Source: Paenibacillus sp. SZ31
GTDB lineage: Bacteria; Bacillota; Bacilli; Paenibacillales; Paenibacillaceae
Direction of reading: 5' to 3'
Length of the DNA: 64,000 nucleotides
Assembly (NCBI RefSeq): GCF_012912005.1
Contig: NZ_JABBEA010000016.1
Location: forward strand, 62,001-126,000
Part shown: in pieces, positions 9,733 through 17,516 of the stretch
Position numbering within the stretch: position 1 is the stretch's first letter
Layout of the letters: each line of letters starts with the position of its first letter
Program-made: the position numbers and the translations under genes
Notes under the pieces: model-generated
What the model was told of the DNA's origin: nothing
The model's input: only the letters and a program-made list of their open reading frames with translations
Database searches by the model: none

Positions 9733-10752
9733 ATGCTTCAAGTGAAATATGACAGGGAACAGATTCTACACGTAATCGAGAACGTTACTAAGAAAACACT
9801 GGATATGGATCTGACATGGGATTGGCCCGGCGGTGTGGCTTATTATGGCGTATCGAGAGCCTACCAAACGACAGGTAACCAAGAGATTTTGGACAGGCTG
9901 GTGAAATGGGCGGACGAATATATCGAGCTGGGTCTGCCAAGTTGGACGGTAAATACATGTGCCATGGGTCATGTGCTCATCACTTTATATGAAGAAACCG
10001 GAGATCAGAAATATTGGGATATTGTCCTTAGCAAAGTCGATTATCTCCAGAACCATGCGCTTCGCTTTGGAGACAATGTGCTTCAGCATACGGTATCCGT
10101 TTCCAATGATTTTCCGGAACAGGCTTGGGCGGACACCTTGTTTATGGCGGCATTTTTCCTGCTCCGCGTAGGTAGCAAATTAAAAGATGAAGCCATGATT
10201 CAGGATGCGCTGAATCAGTATTACTGGCATATCAAATACCTGCAAGATCCGACCAGCAGTCTCTGGTATCACGGTTATAACAATATTAACAAGGACCACA
10301 TGTCCGGATTTTACTGGGGAAGAGCAAACGCTTGGGGAGCCTATACGATGTCTCAAGTGAAACCGCAATTGAACGACTGGTATTTGTATCCGCAGTGTAT
10401 GGATGTAGAATGTGCTCTTCGCGATCAATTGGCGGCTCTCAAGCTGGTGCAGACCGAGAACGGCTTGTGGCGTACGGTTTTGGATGACGAAGAATCGTAT
10501 GAAGAGGTGTCAGCTTCCGCTGGTATTGCAGCAGCCATGATCAATAATGGCAATCCACTGCATACCAAATATGTGAAAAAGGCATTGGAAGGTATCCTGA
10601 ACAACATTAGCGAGGATGGGCGCGTGCTTGGTGTATCGGGCGGTACGGCGGTAATGAAGGATCGGGATGGCTATCGCAATATTCCAAAAGATTGGATTCA
10701 GGGCTGGGGTCAGGGCCTGGCACTCGCTTTTCTGTCCGATATGTTGAGATAG
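9733..10752 (+). CDS. GH105 unsaturated rhamnogalacturonyl hydrolase-like enzyme
   Basis: I chose the ATG at 9733 because GGGAGAGGGG lies just upstream; the frame also opens 20 codons earlier but without a ribosome site. The 339-residue protein has the (alpha/alpha)6-barrel pattern of the GH88/GH105 families, with aromatic-rich helices and the signature 'EQAWADTLFMAAFFLLR'. Asp134 there corresponds to the catalytic Asp of YteR-type enzymes. 'FYWGRANAWGAYTMSQ' and 'WIQGWGQGLALAF' are also family-typical. These enzymes remove the unsaturated galacturonyl residue left on oligosaccharides by rhamnogalacturonan lyases. There is no signal peptide, so it should act in the cytoplasm on imported oligosaccharides. 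It is 13 bases from the GH112 gene and probably in one operon with it. Confidence 0.85.
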   Translation: MLQVKYDREQILHVIENVTKKTLDMDLTWDWPGGVAYYGVSRAYQTTGNQEILDRLVKWADEYIELGLPSWTVNTCAMGHVLITLYEETGDQKYWDIVLSKVDYLQNHALRFGDNVLQHTVSVSNDFPEQAWADTLFMAAFFLLRVGSKLKDEAMIQDALNQYYWHIKYLQDPTSSLWYHGYNNINKDHMSGFYWGRANAWGAYTMSQVKPQLNDWYLYPQCMDVECALRDQLAALKLVQTENGLWRTVLDDEESYEEVSASAGIAAAMINNGNPLHTKYVKKALEGILNNISEDGRVLGVSGGTAVMKDRDGYRNIPKDWIQGWGQGLALAFLSDMLR

Positions 10753-10765
10753 GGAGGGAACCAAA

Positions 10766-12946
10766 ATGTCCAAACCAACCAAAGGTTCTTTTACACTACC
10801 GGGTGAATCCGGATATGAGGCACTGACGCTGGAACTTGCCGATCGCTGGGGTGCCGATGTGATCCGTGACAGTGACGGTACGAAATTGTCCGATGAGATT
10901 ATCAATGCCGGATATGGCATCTATTCAACCATTTGCATTATTCGGGATCATAATGAGTGGGCATCCCGTAATCTGGATAAGCTGCAGCAATGTTTTCTAA
11001 TAACGAATCCGAAGGTTGCTGTACAAGATTATGTATCCATCTATCTGATGGAGGACTTCTTCGCTGAACAATTCAGGGTGAATGATTCGAAAGAAGCGTT
11101 TAAATATTGGCAAGTTTATGATCGAACGACTGGGGAAGAGGTACCTAGAGGACAGTGGAATTATGAAAGGGAATCTGGCAATGTTGTCATTACTGGTGTT
11201 GCTCCTTGGCATAAATATACGGTGAGTTTCATGGTCTATCGGATCTGGGAAGAGATTTCCATGTACAATCACACAACGAATAATTGGGACAAAGAGCATC
11301 TGATGCAGATTGACCCGATCTATACAGACACCCAAACCTATTTGCTGGATTGGATGGAAAAGTGGTGCCAAGACCACCCGGAAACAACCGTTGTACGTTT
11401 TACGTCCCTATTTTATAACTTCGCCTGGATCTGGGGCAGTGATGAGCGGAATCGCCATCTGTTCTCGGATTGGGGATCATACGATTTCACGGTAAGTTCG
11501 AGAGCGCTGGATCTGTTTGCTCAAAAATATGGGTATTCACTCTTAGCCGAAGACTTTGTGAATGGCGGTAAATATCAGGTCACTCATATGCCTGCGGATC
11601 AGCGCAAACTGGACTGGATGGCATTTATCAATGATTTTGTCATTGAATTCGGTAAAAAGTTGATTGATATCGTGCACAAGCATGACAAGCTGGCGTATGT
11701 CTTCTATGATGACAGCTGGGTAGGCATGGAGCCGTACAATGATCGCTTTGAAGAGTTTGGATTCGACGGCATGATCAAATGTGTGTTCTCCGGTTATGAG
11801 GCAAGGATGTGCTCAGGCGTTAAGGTCGATACCCATGAGATTCGATTGCATCCATACTTGTTCCCAGTTGGTTTAGGCGGGCTTCCTACCTTCAAGGAGG
11901 GTGGAGATCCTACCCTGGATGCGAAGAAATATTGGATTAATATTCGGCGTGCGCTGCTGCGTGAGTCGATCGACCGGATTGGACTAGGTGGATATTTGCA
12001 TCTGGTTGAGCCTTACCCGGACTTTGTGGATTATATTGAGAAGATTGCCCATGAATTCAGGGAAATGAAAGAGCTGCATCAAGAGGGAAAACCGTATCAG
12101 ATCAAGACAAAGGTAGCCATCCTGCATAGCTGGGGCAAGTTAAGATCGTGGACCTTGTCCGGTCATTTTCATGAAACATATATGCATGATCTGATTCATG
12201 TGAATGAGGCGTTATCCGGTTTACCAATAGAAGTGAAATTCATTGATTTTGATGATATTCGTCAGGGTGCATTGAAGGATGTGGATGTCGTCATTAATGC
12301 GGGTTCCGCTGGTTCTGCCTGGAGTGGTGGAGAGCACTGGAATGACCATCAATGTGTAGATATCTTGACCCAGTGGGTGTACGAAGGCGGTACCTTTATG
12401 GGTATCAATCAGCCTTCAGCAATTGAAGGGTACGACAGCTTTTTCAGAATGGCGCATGTGCTTGGGGTAGATGAGGATACAGGTGCAAGAGTTGTTCATG
12501 GAAAATGGTCGTATGAGGTTGGGGATGAGCATGGTTTGGTACCGGAAGATGCTAATATCGCATCAAAAGGTAAAGGTAACATATTTCTTACGGATGGGAC
12601 AGCCAAGGTATTGCACGAGACAGATGGTAACATTACGTTGACCACACACACCTTCGGAAAAGGCCAAGGCATCTACTTGTCTTCGTTCGAATTCAATTGG
12701 GAAAATACGAGATTGCTGCAGAATCTGATTCGTTTTGCCGGGAATGAGGTGGGTGAGGCGAAGTATATTCCGGATAACCTGTATACCGAGTGTGCCTACT
12801 ACCCTGAGAGCAACATATTGGTTGTGATCAATAATAGCGATCAGGTTCAATCTACGACGATTGATACGGAGCATGGAAAACAAACCGTGGAATTAGATCC
12901 GTATGACACGGTGATCACCAAGATTGGCGCAATTAAATCAGTGTAG
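10766..12946 (+). CDS. GH112 beta-galactoside phosphorylase (galactosyl-rhamnose or lacto-N-biose type)
   Basis: The 726-residue protein matches GH112 enzymes along its whole length. It starts with 'FTLPGESGYEALTLELADRWGAD' style residues, then 'RDSDGTKLSDEI', 'HNEWASRNLD', 'VVRFTSLFYNF' and 'DDSWVGMEPYNDRFEE'. Asp316 in the DDSW motif aligns, as I recall the family, with the proton donor of the Bifidobacterium lacto-N-biose phosphorylase. A glutamine-amidotransferase-like domain follows at about residues 450-680 and a small beta domain at the end. GH112 members phosphorolyse galactosyl-beta-1,3-HexNAc or galactosyl-beta-1,4-rhamnose to galactose 1-phosphate. The GH105 neighbour favours galactosyl-rhamnose, a piece of rhamnogalacturonan I side chains; this specificity is inferred. 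It is cytoplasmic, with ribosome site AGGGAGG. Confidence 0.9.
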   Translation: MSKPTKGSFTLPGESGYEALTLELADRWGADVIRDSDGTKLSDEIINAGYGIYSTICIIRDHNEWASRNLDKLQQCFLITNPKVAVQDYVSIYLMEDFFAEQFRVNDSKEAFKYWQVYDRTTGEEVPRGQWNYERESGNVVITGVAPWHKYTVSFMVYRIWEEISMYNHTTNNWDKEHLMQIDPIYTDTQTYLLDWMEKWCQDHPETTVVRFTSLFYNFAWIWGSDERNRHLFSDWGSYDFTVSSRALDLFAQKYGYSLLAEDFVNGGKYQVTHMPADQRKLDWMAFINDFVIEFGKKLIDIVHKHDKLAYVFYDDSWVGMEPYNDRFEEFGFDGMIKCVFSGYEARMCSGVKVDTHEIRLHPYLFPVGLGGLPTFKEGGDPTLDAKKYWINIRRALLRESIDRIGLGGYLHLVEPYPDFVDYIEKIAHEFREMKELHQEGKPYQIKTKVAILHSWGKLRSWTLSGHFHETYMHDLIHVNEALSGLPIEVKFIDFDDIRQGALKDVDVVINAGSAGSAWSGGEHWNDHQCVDILTQWVYEGGTFMGINQPSAIEGYDSFFRMAHVLGVDEDTGARVVHGKWSYEVGDEHGLVPEDANIASKGKGNIFLTDGTAKVLHETDGNITLTTHTFGKGQGIYLSSFEFNWENTRLLQNLIRFAGNEVGEAKYIPDNLYTECAYYPESNILVVINNSDQVQSTTIDTEHGKQTVELDPYDTVITKIGAIKSV

Positions 12947-12975
12947 GAACGGATAAGGGTTCTATTTCATAACGA

Positions 12976-13018
12976 AAAAAGCTCAAGCCTGCGGCGATCA
13001 GCCAATGCTTGAGCTTTA
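12976..13018 (+). terminator. Terminator of the GH105-GH112 operon
   Basis: AAAGCTCAAGC pairs perfectly with GCTTGAGCTTT across an 18-base loop. It starts about 30 bases after the GH112 stop codon. The T-run is short. Confidence 0.75.
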
Positions 13019-13117
13019 GTTGTATTCATTGTCTATTAAAGCCTGTATTCCCGACTGGATTGATGAGTTAAATGCGTATTATACAAGAAAATTTATGGAA
13101 ATGCAAGAGGAAAAAGA

Positions 13118-13146
13118 TTGCTTTTACGTAGACTATCGTTTATTCT
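13118..13146 (+). promoter_or_regulatory. Candidate sigma-A promoter of the Met-rich gene
   Basis: TTGCTT (13118-13123) and TATTCT (13141-13146) are separated by exactly 17 bases. An AGGAGG ribosome site lies at 13175-13180 and the ATG at 13189, giving a leader of about 35 bases. Confidence 0.5.
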
Positions 13147-13188
13147 AAAAAAAGGAAGTCTGCTATATTTTAATAGGAGGTATGGAGA

Positions 13189-13407
13189 ATGGAAAATATG
13201 ATGATGATGAACATGATGATGAATATGTGCATGGAAGAAATGATGTGCAAAATGAAATCCATGAAGATGATGATGGAATGTATGGAAGACAAGAGCATGA
13301 TGGAAGGCATGGATATGAATAAAATGATGTCCTGCATGCAAGAGTGCGACGAAATGATGACCACTATGATGGGCATGATGAGCAACATGAAGAAAGCATC
13401 CATGTAA
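13189..13407 (+). CDS. Small methionine- and cysteine-rich protein (33 Met in 72 residues)
   Basis: The ATG lies eight bases after a perfect AGGAGG and behind a plausible promoter, so this is very probably a real gene despite its odd composition. Of 72 residues, 33 are Met and 5 are Cys. The rest is mostly Glu, Lys, Asn, Asp and Ser, and there is almost no Ala, Leu, Val or aromatic residue. Repeated MM, MxM, MxxM and CM motifs resemble the Met clusters that hold Cu(I) or Ag(I) in copper proteins. There is no signal peptide or membrane segment, so a soluble cytoplasmic metal-binding or oxidant-scavenging protein is the most economical idea; this is inference. It stands alone between terminators. 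I do not recognise a named family. Confidence 0.7.
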   Translation: MENMMMMNMMMNMCMEEMMCKMKSMKMMMECMEDKSMMEGMDMNKMMSCMQECDEMMTTMMGMMSNMKKASM

Positions 13408-13430
13408 TTCATTGATTACCAAGTTCGAAT

Positions 13431-13452
13431 TGTAAAGCTGGCGGGCTTTACA
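13431..13452 (+). other. Perfect hairpin downstream of the Met-rich gene
   Basis: TGTAAAGC and GCTTTACA form a perfect 8-bp stem with a 6-base loop, 23 bases after the stop codon. No T-run follows, so it may stabilise the 3' end of the message rather than terminate it. Confidence 0.5.
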
Positions 13453-13493
13453 ACTCTGCAGAACAGTTCACTGTATGCAGTTCAAAGAATAGT

Positions 13494-13545
13494 AAGCCTT
13501 TTAATAGGGCGGGTTGAGCAGACGAACTGCAGACCGGCTTTTTTT
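13494..13545 (+). terminator. Terminator-like structure after the Met-rich gene
   Basis: The outer pair is AAGCC/GGCTT. An interrupted inner stem (GGT..GCAG with CTGC..ACC, loop ACGAA) sits inside it, and a run of seven T follows. It ends next to the stop codon of the convergent hypothetical gene. Confidence 0.6.
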
Positions 13546-13546
13546 C

Positions 13547-13882
13547 TTATTTATATTGAAGAATCTTCCGCGAAACATCAATCCGCATCAGCTTTAATTT
13601 GAACCATTGCTCCTGTAAGGATTCCGTCTGGTATCCTTCTGAAGCGACTCGAAGCTTGCTGAAAATATCCACCAGTTGCTTGTTAATTCGGTCATAGCTT
13701 ATAAGCAATTCACGGAGCAGTATAGCTTTCCGTTCTTCCTCCAGCAACGCATCTTTCTGATCACGAAGCTTTCTGAGAATATCTTCAGCCCATTCCGAGT
13801 CTTCTATTGTACGGGCAAAATTATATAAGTCCAAATAATCGTTAACCCAAGTTTGTGTCAAAGAATCCATGGCGTTATTCAC
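13547..13882 (-). CDS. Hypothetical helical protein (111 aa)
   Basis: This small, soluble-looking protein has no signal peptide or membrane segment. It is highly charged and predicted to be mostly alpha-helical: 'WAEDILRKLRDQKDALLEEERKAILLRELL' style heptads (quoted in part) suggest a coiled coil at about residues 30-60. A second helical part ends in 'LMRIDVSRKIL'. I do not recognise the family. It is convergent with the Met-rich gene and on the same strand as the hydrolase gene at 14 kb but about 100 bases downstream of it, so it could be the last gene of that unit or stand alone. Confidence 0.6.
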   Translation of the reverse strand: MNNAMDSLTQTWVNDYLDLYNFARTIEDSEWAEDILRKLRDQKDALLEEERKAILLRELLISYDRINKQLVDIFSKLRVASEGYQTESLQEQWFKLKLMRIDVSRKILQYK

Positions 13883-13983
13883 TCCAGTCAGCTACGCTTT
13901 TCTATATACCGAGTATTATACCCGGAATAATACAATTTACAAGTAGTGAATGAGAATTTATTGGATTTTTTTCCGTTGTAGTC

Positions 13984-14928
13984 TTATATATGTGATGCAT
14001 GTGATACATGTTTAATGATATTAATGATTTTATGTTTAGCGTCTTTGGCTTCAGGAATCGGATACAGTACGAAGACGTGATTCATTTTGGGATAAACAAA
14101 AGTATGATGCTCAATACCTTGGTCCGTCAGCTTTTTATCAAGCTCCATGTTGTCAGGAAATAAACCTTCATGGGTTCCGATGAAGATGCTAATTTTGCCA
14201 AGCCCTTCGAAATCCCCGTAGATTGGACTAATCAGCGGATCGTCCAACGGTTTATCGGCTGCCCAAATCCGACGAATCACATCATACCCTTCCACAGCCA
14301 GCATGGGATCTCTGGTCTCATAGTCGAAGATAACGGGATTATCCAGAACCATATCCACACATGGCGATAATAGAATGATGTCTTTCGGCTGAGGAAGAGA
14401 ATGCATCTTCAGGTAATGTGCAAGACTTAGCGAGATATTTCCTCCTGCTGAATCTCCCATAATGGTTAGCTGTAAGGGACTTTTTATGGATGCAATGATA
14501 TCTCGATACAGATTTAAAAGTTTGGGATACGTATGCTGATAGTTGAAGTGTGGCAATTTGGGATAGATGGGGGCAATCACTTTGGCATTCAGTGCCTGAG
14601 CCATATGATCCATGAACTTCCAATGAAAAGACAGTGGTTGATGCGTATGGGCACCTCCATGGATATAGAGAATCACCCGTTGTTCAGGGGAACCCTGGTC
14701 ATTTAAAGTAAATACCTGCATGTCTTCATAGGAACGCTCCTTGATAGGCGAAGTTAATTTAACTTTACCTAATTGATAGGGCTTAATGTTCTCAACGCCC
14801 ATGTGCTCCAGATGTTTCTGCGTAAGTTCACGTGTCGATAGATTTTTCTTGGTATCTAATGTTCCGATGTATTTTTCTAATAGATAGCTCGTTACAGAGC
14901 GTCTTTTATTATAAATTTGTATGCTCAT
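13984..14928 (-). CDS. Alpha/beta hydrolase, HSL-type esterase/lipase
   Basis: The 314-residue protein has the hormone-sensitive-lipase-family marks: oxyanion motif HGGA ('ILYIHGGAHTHQPL') near residue 89, nucleophile elbow GDSAGG near 157, a later acid ('DPLISPIYGDFEGL' region) and the catalytic His in 'YPKMNHVFVLYP' near 287. Such enzymes hydrolyse short-chain acyl esters, including lactones and drug esters. There is no signal peptide, so it is cytoplasmic. Its promoter is of the MerR-activated type (see 14968-14999), so expression is probably induced by a small molecule sensed by a MerR-family protein not encoded next to it. It is divergent from the ArsR gene at 15.1 kb. Confidence 0.85.
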   Translation of the reverse strand: MSIQIYNKRRSVTSYLLEKYIGTLDTKKNLSTRELTQKHLEHMGVENIKPYQLGKVKLTSPIKERSYEDMQVFTLNDQGSPEQRVILYIHGGAHTHQPLSFHWKFMDHMAQALNAKVIAPIYPKLPHFNYQHTYPKLLNLYRDIIASIKSPLQLTIMGDSAGGNISLSLAHYLKMHSLPQPKDIILLSPCVDMVLDNPVIFDYETRDPMLAVEGYDVIRRIWAADKPLDDPLISPIYGDFEGLGKISIFIGTHEGLFPDNMELDKKLTDQGIEHHTFVYPKMNHVFVLYPIPEAKDAKHKIINIIKHVSHASHI

Positions 14929-14967
14929 TTAAGGTTCGTCCTCTCAGCATTGAAGGTTGCTATGTAT

Positions 14968-14999
14968 AGTATAAAGGTTGAAGTATACTTCAAGGTCAA
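14968..14999 (-). promoter_or_regulatory. MerR-type promoter of the alpha/beta hydrolase
   Basis: On the minus strand TTGACC (14994-14999) and TATACT (14968-14973) are separated by 20 bases, too long for ordinary sigma-A use. The spacer holds the perfect 16-base palindrome TTGAAGTATACTTCAA (14978-14993). A dyad in an overlong spacer is the hallmark of promoters activated by MerR-family regulators. Confidence 0.7.
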
Positions 15000-15075
15000 G
15001 GCTGGTATGTAGCAGGTACTGATCGTCACGTTATAGAATGAAACTTATGATCGCATCTATGTTATGATCTTTATA

Positions 15076-15093
15076 TATTCAAAAGTTTGAATA
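15076..15093. promoter_or_regulatory. Palindromic operator in front of the ArsR gene
   Basis: TATTCAAA-AG-TTTGAATA is a perfect 8-2-8 inverted repeat ending 14 bases before the ATG. The TATTCAAA half-site recurs twice in tandem in the SulP promoter at 15563-15578, which points to one regulator for both genes. Confidence 0.65.
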
Positions 15094-15107
15094 AAGGGGT
15101 ATAACGT

Positions 15108-15437
15108 ATGAATCAGAGCATACAACAGTTTAAAGCGGATTTTTTCAAAGCCTTGGCTCATCCCATGCGGATTCAGATTCTGGAGTTGCTGAGTGAAGGG
15201 GCGAAGAACGTCAACGAGTTGCAAAGTATCCTGGGGTCAGAAGGCTCCGCCGTTTCGCAACAATTGGCTGTATTACGTAGCAAAAATGTTGTACAGGGTC
15301 TGAAAGAAGGGACTACGGTCATATATTCTCTGCGAGACCCTTTGATTAAAGACTTGCTGGAGGTTGCCAAACAGATTTTTGACAATCATCTGGTCGATGC
15401 CATTTCCATGTTGGAAGATATCCGCAAAGAAACATAA
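15108..15437 (+). CDS. ArsR/SmtB-family regulator without cysteine
   Basis: The 109-residue winged-helix protein has the ArsR pattern: 'KALAHPMRIQILELLSEG', recognition helix 'GSAVSQQLAVLRSKNVVQG', and the wing 'EGTTVIYSLRDP'. It contains no Cys, so it lacks the metal-binding ELCxCD motif of classical arsenic and cadmium sensors. Only two His are present (near residues 17 and 91), so a complete alpha-5 zinc site is not obvious either. It may sense something else. The palindrome just upstream indicates autoregulation. The same half-site is in front of the SulP gene 170 bases downstream, the likely target. A terminator separates the two genes. Confidence 0.88.
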   Translation: MNQSIQQFKADFFKALAHPMRIQILELLSEGAKNVNELQSILGSEGSAVSQQLAVLRSKNVVQGLKEGTTVIYSLRDPLIKDLLEVAKQIFDNHLVDAISMLEDIRKET

Positions 15438-15446
15438 ACACGCGAA

Positions 15447-15490
15447 ACAAGAGGAACCGGAAGTAAGTTCAGGTAACTTCTTGTTTTTTT
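15447..15490 (+). terminator. Terminator after the ArsR gene
   Basis: ACAAG/CTTGT outer pairing and AAGT/ACTT inner pairing are followed by seven T. It separates ArsR from SulP, so the latter needs its own promoter. Confidence 0.65.
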
Positions 15491-15562
15491 GCATGTAATC
15501 AACGTCTCAAGTGTGAGCATTGCGATTGACAGGGTGCTTGCAGGGGCGTAGTGTTCTTATTA

Positions 15563-15586
15563 TATTCAAATATTCAAATATATGAA
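15563..15586. promoter_or_regulatory. Tandem ArsR half-sites in front of SulP
   Basis: TATTCAAA occurs twice back to back (15563-15570 and 15571-15578). The second copy also forms an inverted pair with TGAA at 15583-15586. The octamer is identical to the half-site of the ArsR operator at 15076-15093. Confidence 0.55.
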
Positions 15587-15605
15587 GAAAAGAAGGTTAA
15601 GTCAG

Positions 15606-17381
15606 ATGAAATGGATGGGGAGATATGCGGGGTACAATGGTTCTGCTTTTCGGAAGGATCTGTTATCAGGGTTAATTGTAGGTATTATTGCGATTCCACT
15701 CGGTATGGCGTTTGCTATTGCTTCCGGGGTCAAACCGGAGTATGGCTTGTATACAACGGTGATCGCAGGGATTCTCATTTCCTTGCTAGGAGGTTCCAAG
15801 TTCCAGATTGGCGGCCCGACAGGGGCATTCATTCCGATCCTCTTCGCCATTGTGATGCAGTATGGATATGAGAATTTATTGATTGCCGGAATCATGGCTG
15901 GAGTGATGCTTGTACTAATGGGGTTGTTTAAGCTTGGGGTGTTAATCAAGTTTATTCCACGACCCGTGACCATTGGATTTACGGCAGGTATTGCCGTTAT
16001 TATTTTCAGTGGGCAGATTGCTAATTTTCTGGGACTAAGCGGGATTGAGAAGCATGAAGATTTCTGGTCCAATATGAAAGAAATCGGGGTGCATATCTCA
16101 ACCATTAATATATATAGTTTGCTGACAGCAGGCTGTTGTCTGGCTGTTATTCTGCTTGTGCCGAGATTTGCACCGAAGGTGCCTGCATCACTGGTAGGTC
16201 TGGTGCTATCGACGGTAGTCGCAGCGTTGTTTTTTGAAGGGCAGGTAACTACGATCGGATCGTCCTTTGGTGCGATACCAAGCTCCTTGCCTCAATTTCA
16301 TTTGCCTGAGATCACGTGGGAGCGAATCTTAAACTTGGTGCAACCCGCTTTTGTCATCGCCATGTTGGGCGGAATCGAATCGTTGTTGTCTGCTGTTGTT
16401 GCCGATGGTATGACCGGAAGTCGCCATAACAGCAATCGGGAGCTTATTGGACAGGGGATTGCTAATATAGTAACACCGTTATTTGGTGGTATTCCTGCAA
16501 CAGGAGCGATTGCACGTACGGCAACGAATATTAAATCTGGAGCTGTATCACCATTGTCTGGGGTTATTCATGGTGTAGTCGTCCTACTAGTAATTATTCT
16601 GTTCGCGCCATATGCTTCCCATATTCCACTTGCCAGTATGGCTCCAGTCCTGATGATGGTGGCCTGGAATATGAGTGAACGGAGATCGTTCATGCATGTC
16701 ATGAAAACCAAAACGAGCGATTCGCTCGTTTTGCTCATTACCTTTTTACTGACCGTATTTACAAGTTTAACGACAGCTGTAGAGGTTGGGTTGATTCTGG
16801 CTGTCCTTTTATTTGTTAAGCGAATGAGTGAGATGTTGAAGGTTGCCAAAGTGCTGCCTGATCCCAATCATAAACATGAGAAAGTCATGGCCCACATGGT
16901 CCGCGAAGGACATGATTGTCCACAAATAAGCCTGTATACAATTGAAGGGCCGTTATTCTTTGGTGCCGCAGATAGGTTTGAGAAGTCGGTCATGGATTCG
17001 ATTCATCGGCGACCAGGTATTTTGCTATTGCGTATGGGCAAGGTGCCCTTTATGGATACGACAGGTGAATCCAATCTGGCCCATATTGTCAAACATATGG
17101 AGAGTTCTGGGGGAAGGATTTTACTTTCAGGCATTCAGGCACAACCTTTAGAGATGTTGAAGAGAACAGGTTTGATTGAACGGATTGGTCCTGATCACAT
17201 GTTTGAACATACGGGTGAAGCTATCAATTTTGCATTAAGGCATCTGGATGATCAGAAATGTAGAGGGTGCAAACATTTTGCATTTCGTGAATGTGCTGCA
17301 TTGTCGAGCGCTGGAACCGATCCAGAGCGTATCAGCCTGCTGAAATCTGGAAAGCGAGTTAATGCCAATAGTCCTGTATAA
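15606..17381 (+). CDS. SulP-family inorganic anion transporter with STAS domain
   Basis: I chose the ATG at 15606 (ribosome site AAGAAGG eight bases away) over an earlier in-frame ATG at 15582 that overlaps the putative operator and has no ribosome site. The 591-residue protein has a hydrophobic transporter domain of about 12 segments at residues 15-400 ('LLSGLIVGIIAIPLGMAFAI', 'KFQIGGPTGAFIPI', 'GGIPATGAIARTATNIKSGA'). A STAS domain follows at about 430-545 ('LLLRMGKVPFMDTTGESNLA'). SulP proteins carry sulfate, bicarbonate or other anions by symport or exchange. The last 40 residues are an unusual tail containing C-x2-C-x7-C ('CRGCKHFAFREC'). Control by the upstream ArsR is likely. The substrate cannot be told from sequence. 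Confidence 0.9.
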   Translation: MKWMGRYAGYNGSAFRKDLLSGLIVGIIAIPLGMAFAIASGVKPEYGLYTTVIAGILISLLGGSKFQIGGPTGAFIPILFAIVMQYGYENLLIAGIMAGVMLVLMGLFKLGVLIKFIPRPVTIGFTAGIAVIIFSGQIANFLGLSGIEKHEDFWSNMKEIGVHISTINIYSLLTAGCCLAVILLVPRFAPKVPASLVGLVLSTVVAALFFEGQVTTIGSSFGAIPSSLPQFHLPEITWERILNLVQPAFVIAMLGGIESLLSAVVADGMTGSRHNSNRELIGQGIANIVTPLFGGIPATGAIARTATNIKSGAVSPLSGVIHGVVVLLVIILFAPYASHIPLASMAPVLMMVAWNMSERRSFMHVMKTKTSDSLVLLITFLLTVFTSLTTAVEVGLILAVLLFVKRMSEMLKVAKVLPDPNHKHEKVMAHMVREGHDCPQISLYTIEGPLFFGAADRFEKSVMDSIHRRPGILLLRMGKVPFMDTTGESNLAHIVKHMESSGGRILLSGIQAQPLEMLKRTGLIERIGPDHMFEHTGEAINFALRHLDDQKCRGCKHFAFRECAALSSAGTDPERISLLKSGKRVNANSPV

Positions 17382-17516
17382 TCCGCTGAAGAGATCGTGT
17401 TAAAATATATATTCTGGAAAATAAATGAAAAATATACTATGTTATAGGTTGATAGGTGAAAGGATTATATCGTTCATCAGATGAGAATAATCATATTAAA
17501 CCGAAGGAGCAACCAT

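Noticed and set aside
13093-13422. Minus-strand frames rich in His or Ile opposite the Met-rich gene
   Set aside because: They arise because ATG read on the other strand is CAT (His). They lack ribosome sites, and one runs through the promoter and ribosome site of the sense gene.
13501-13535. T-box-like sequence AATAGGGCGGG near a terminator
   Set aside because: It only partly resembles the T-box motif, lies downstream of a gene rather than before one, and has no specifier-loop architecture.
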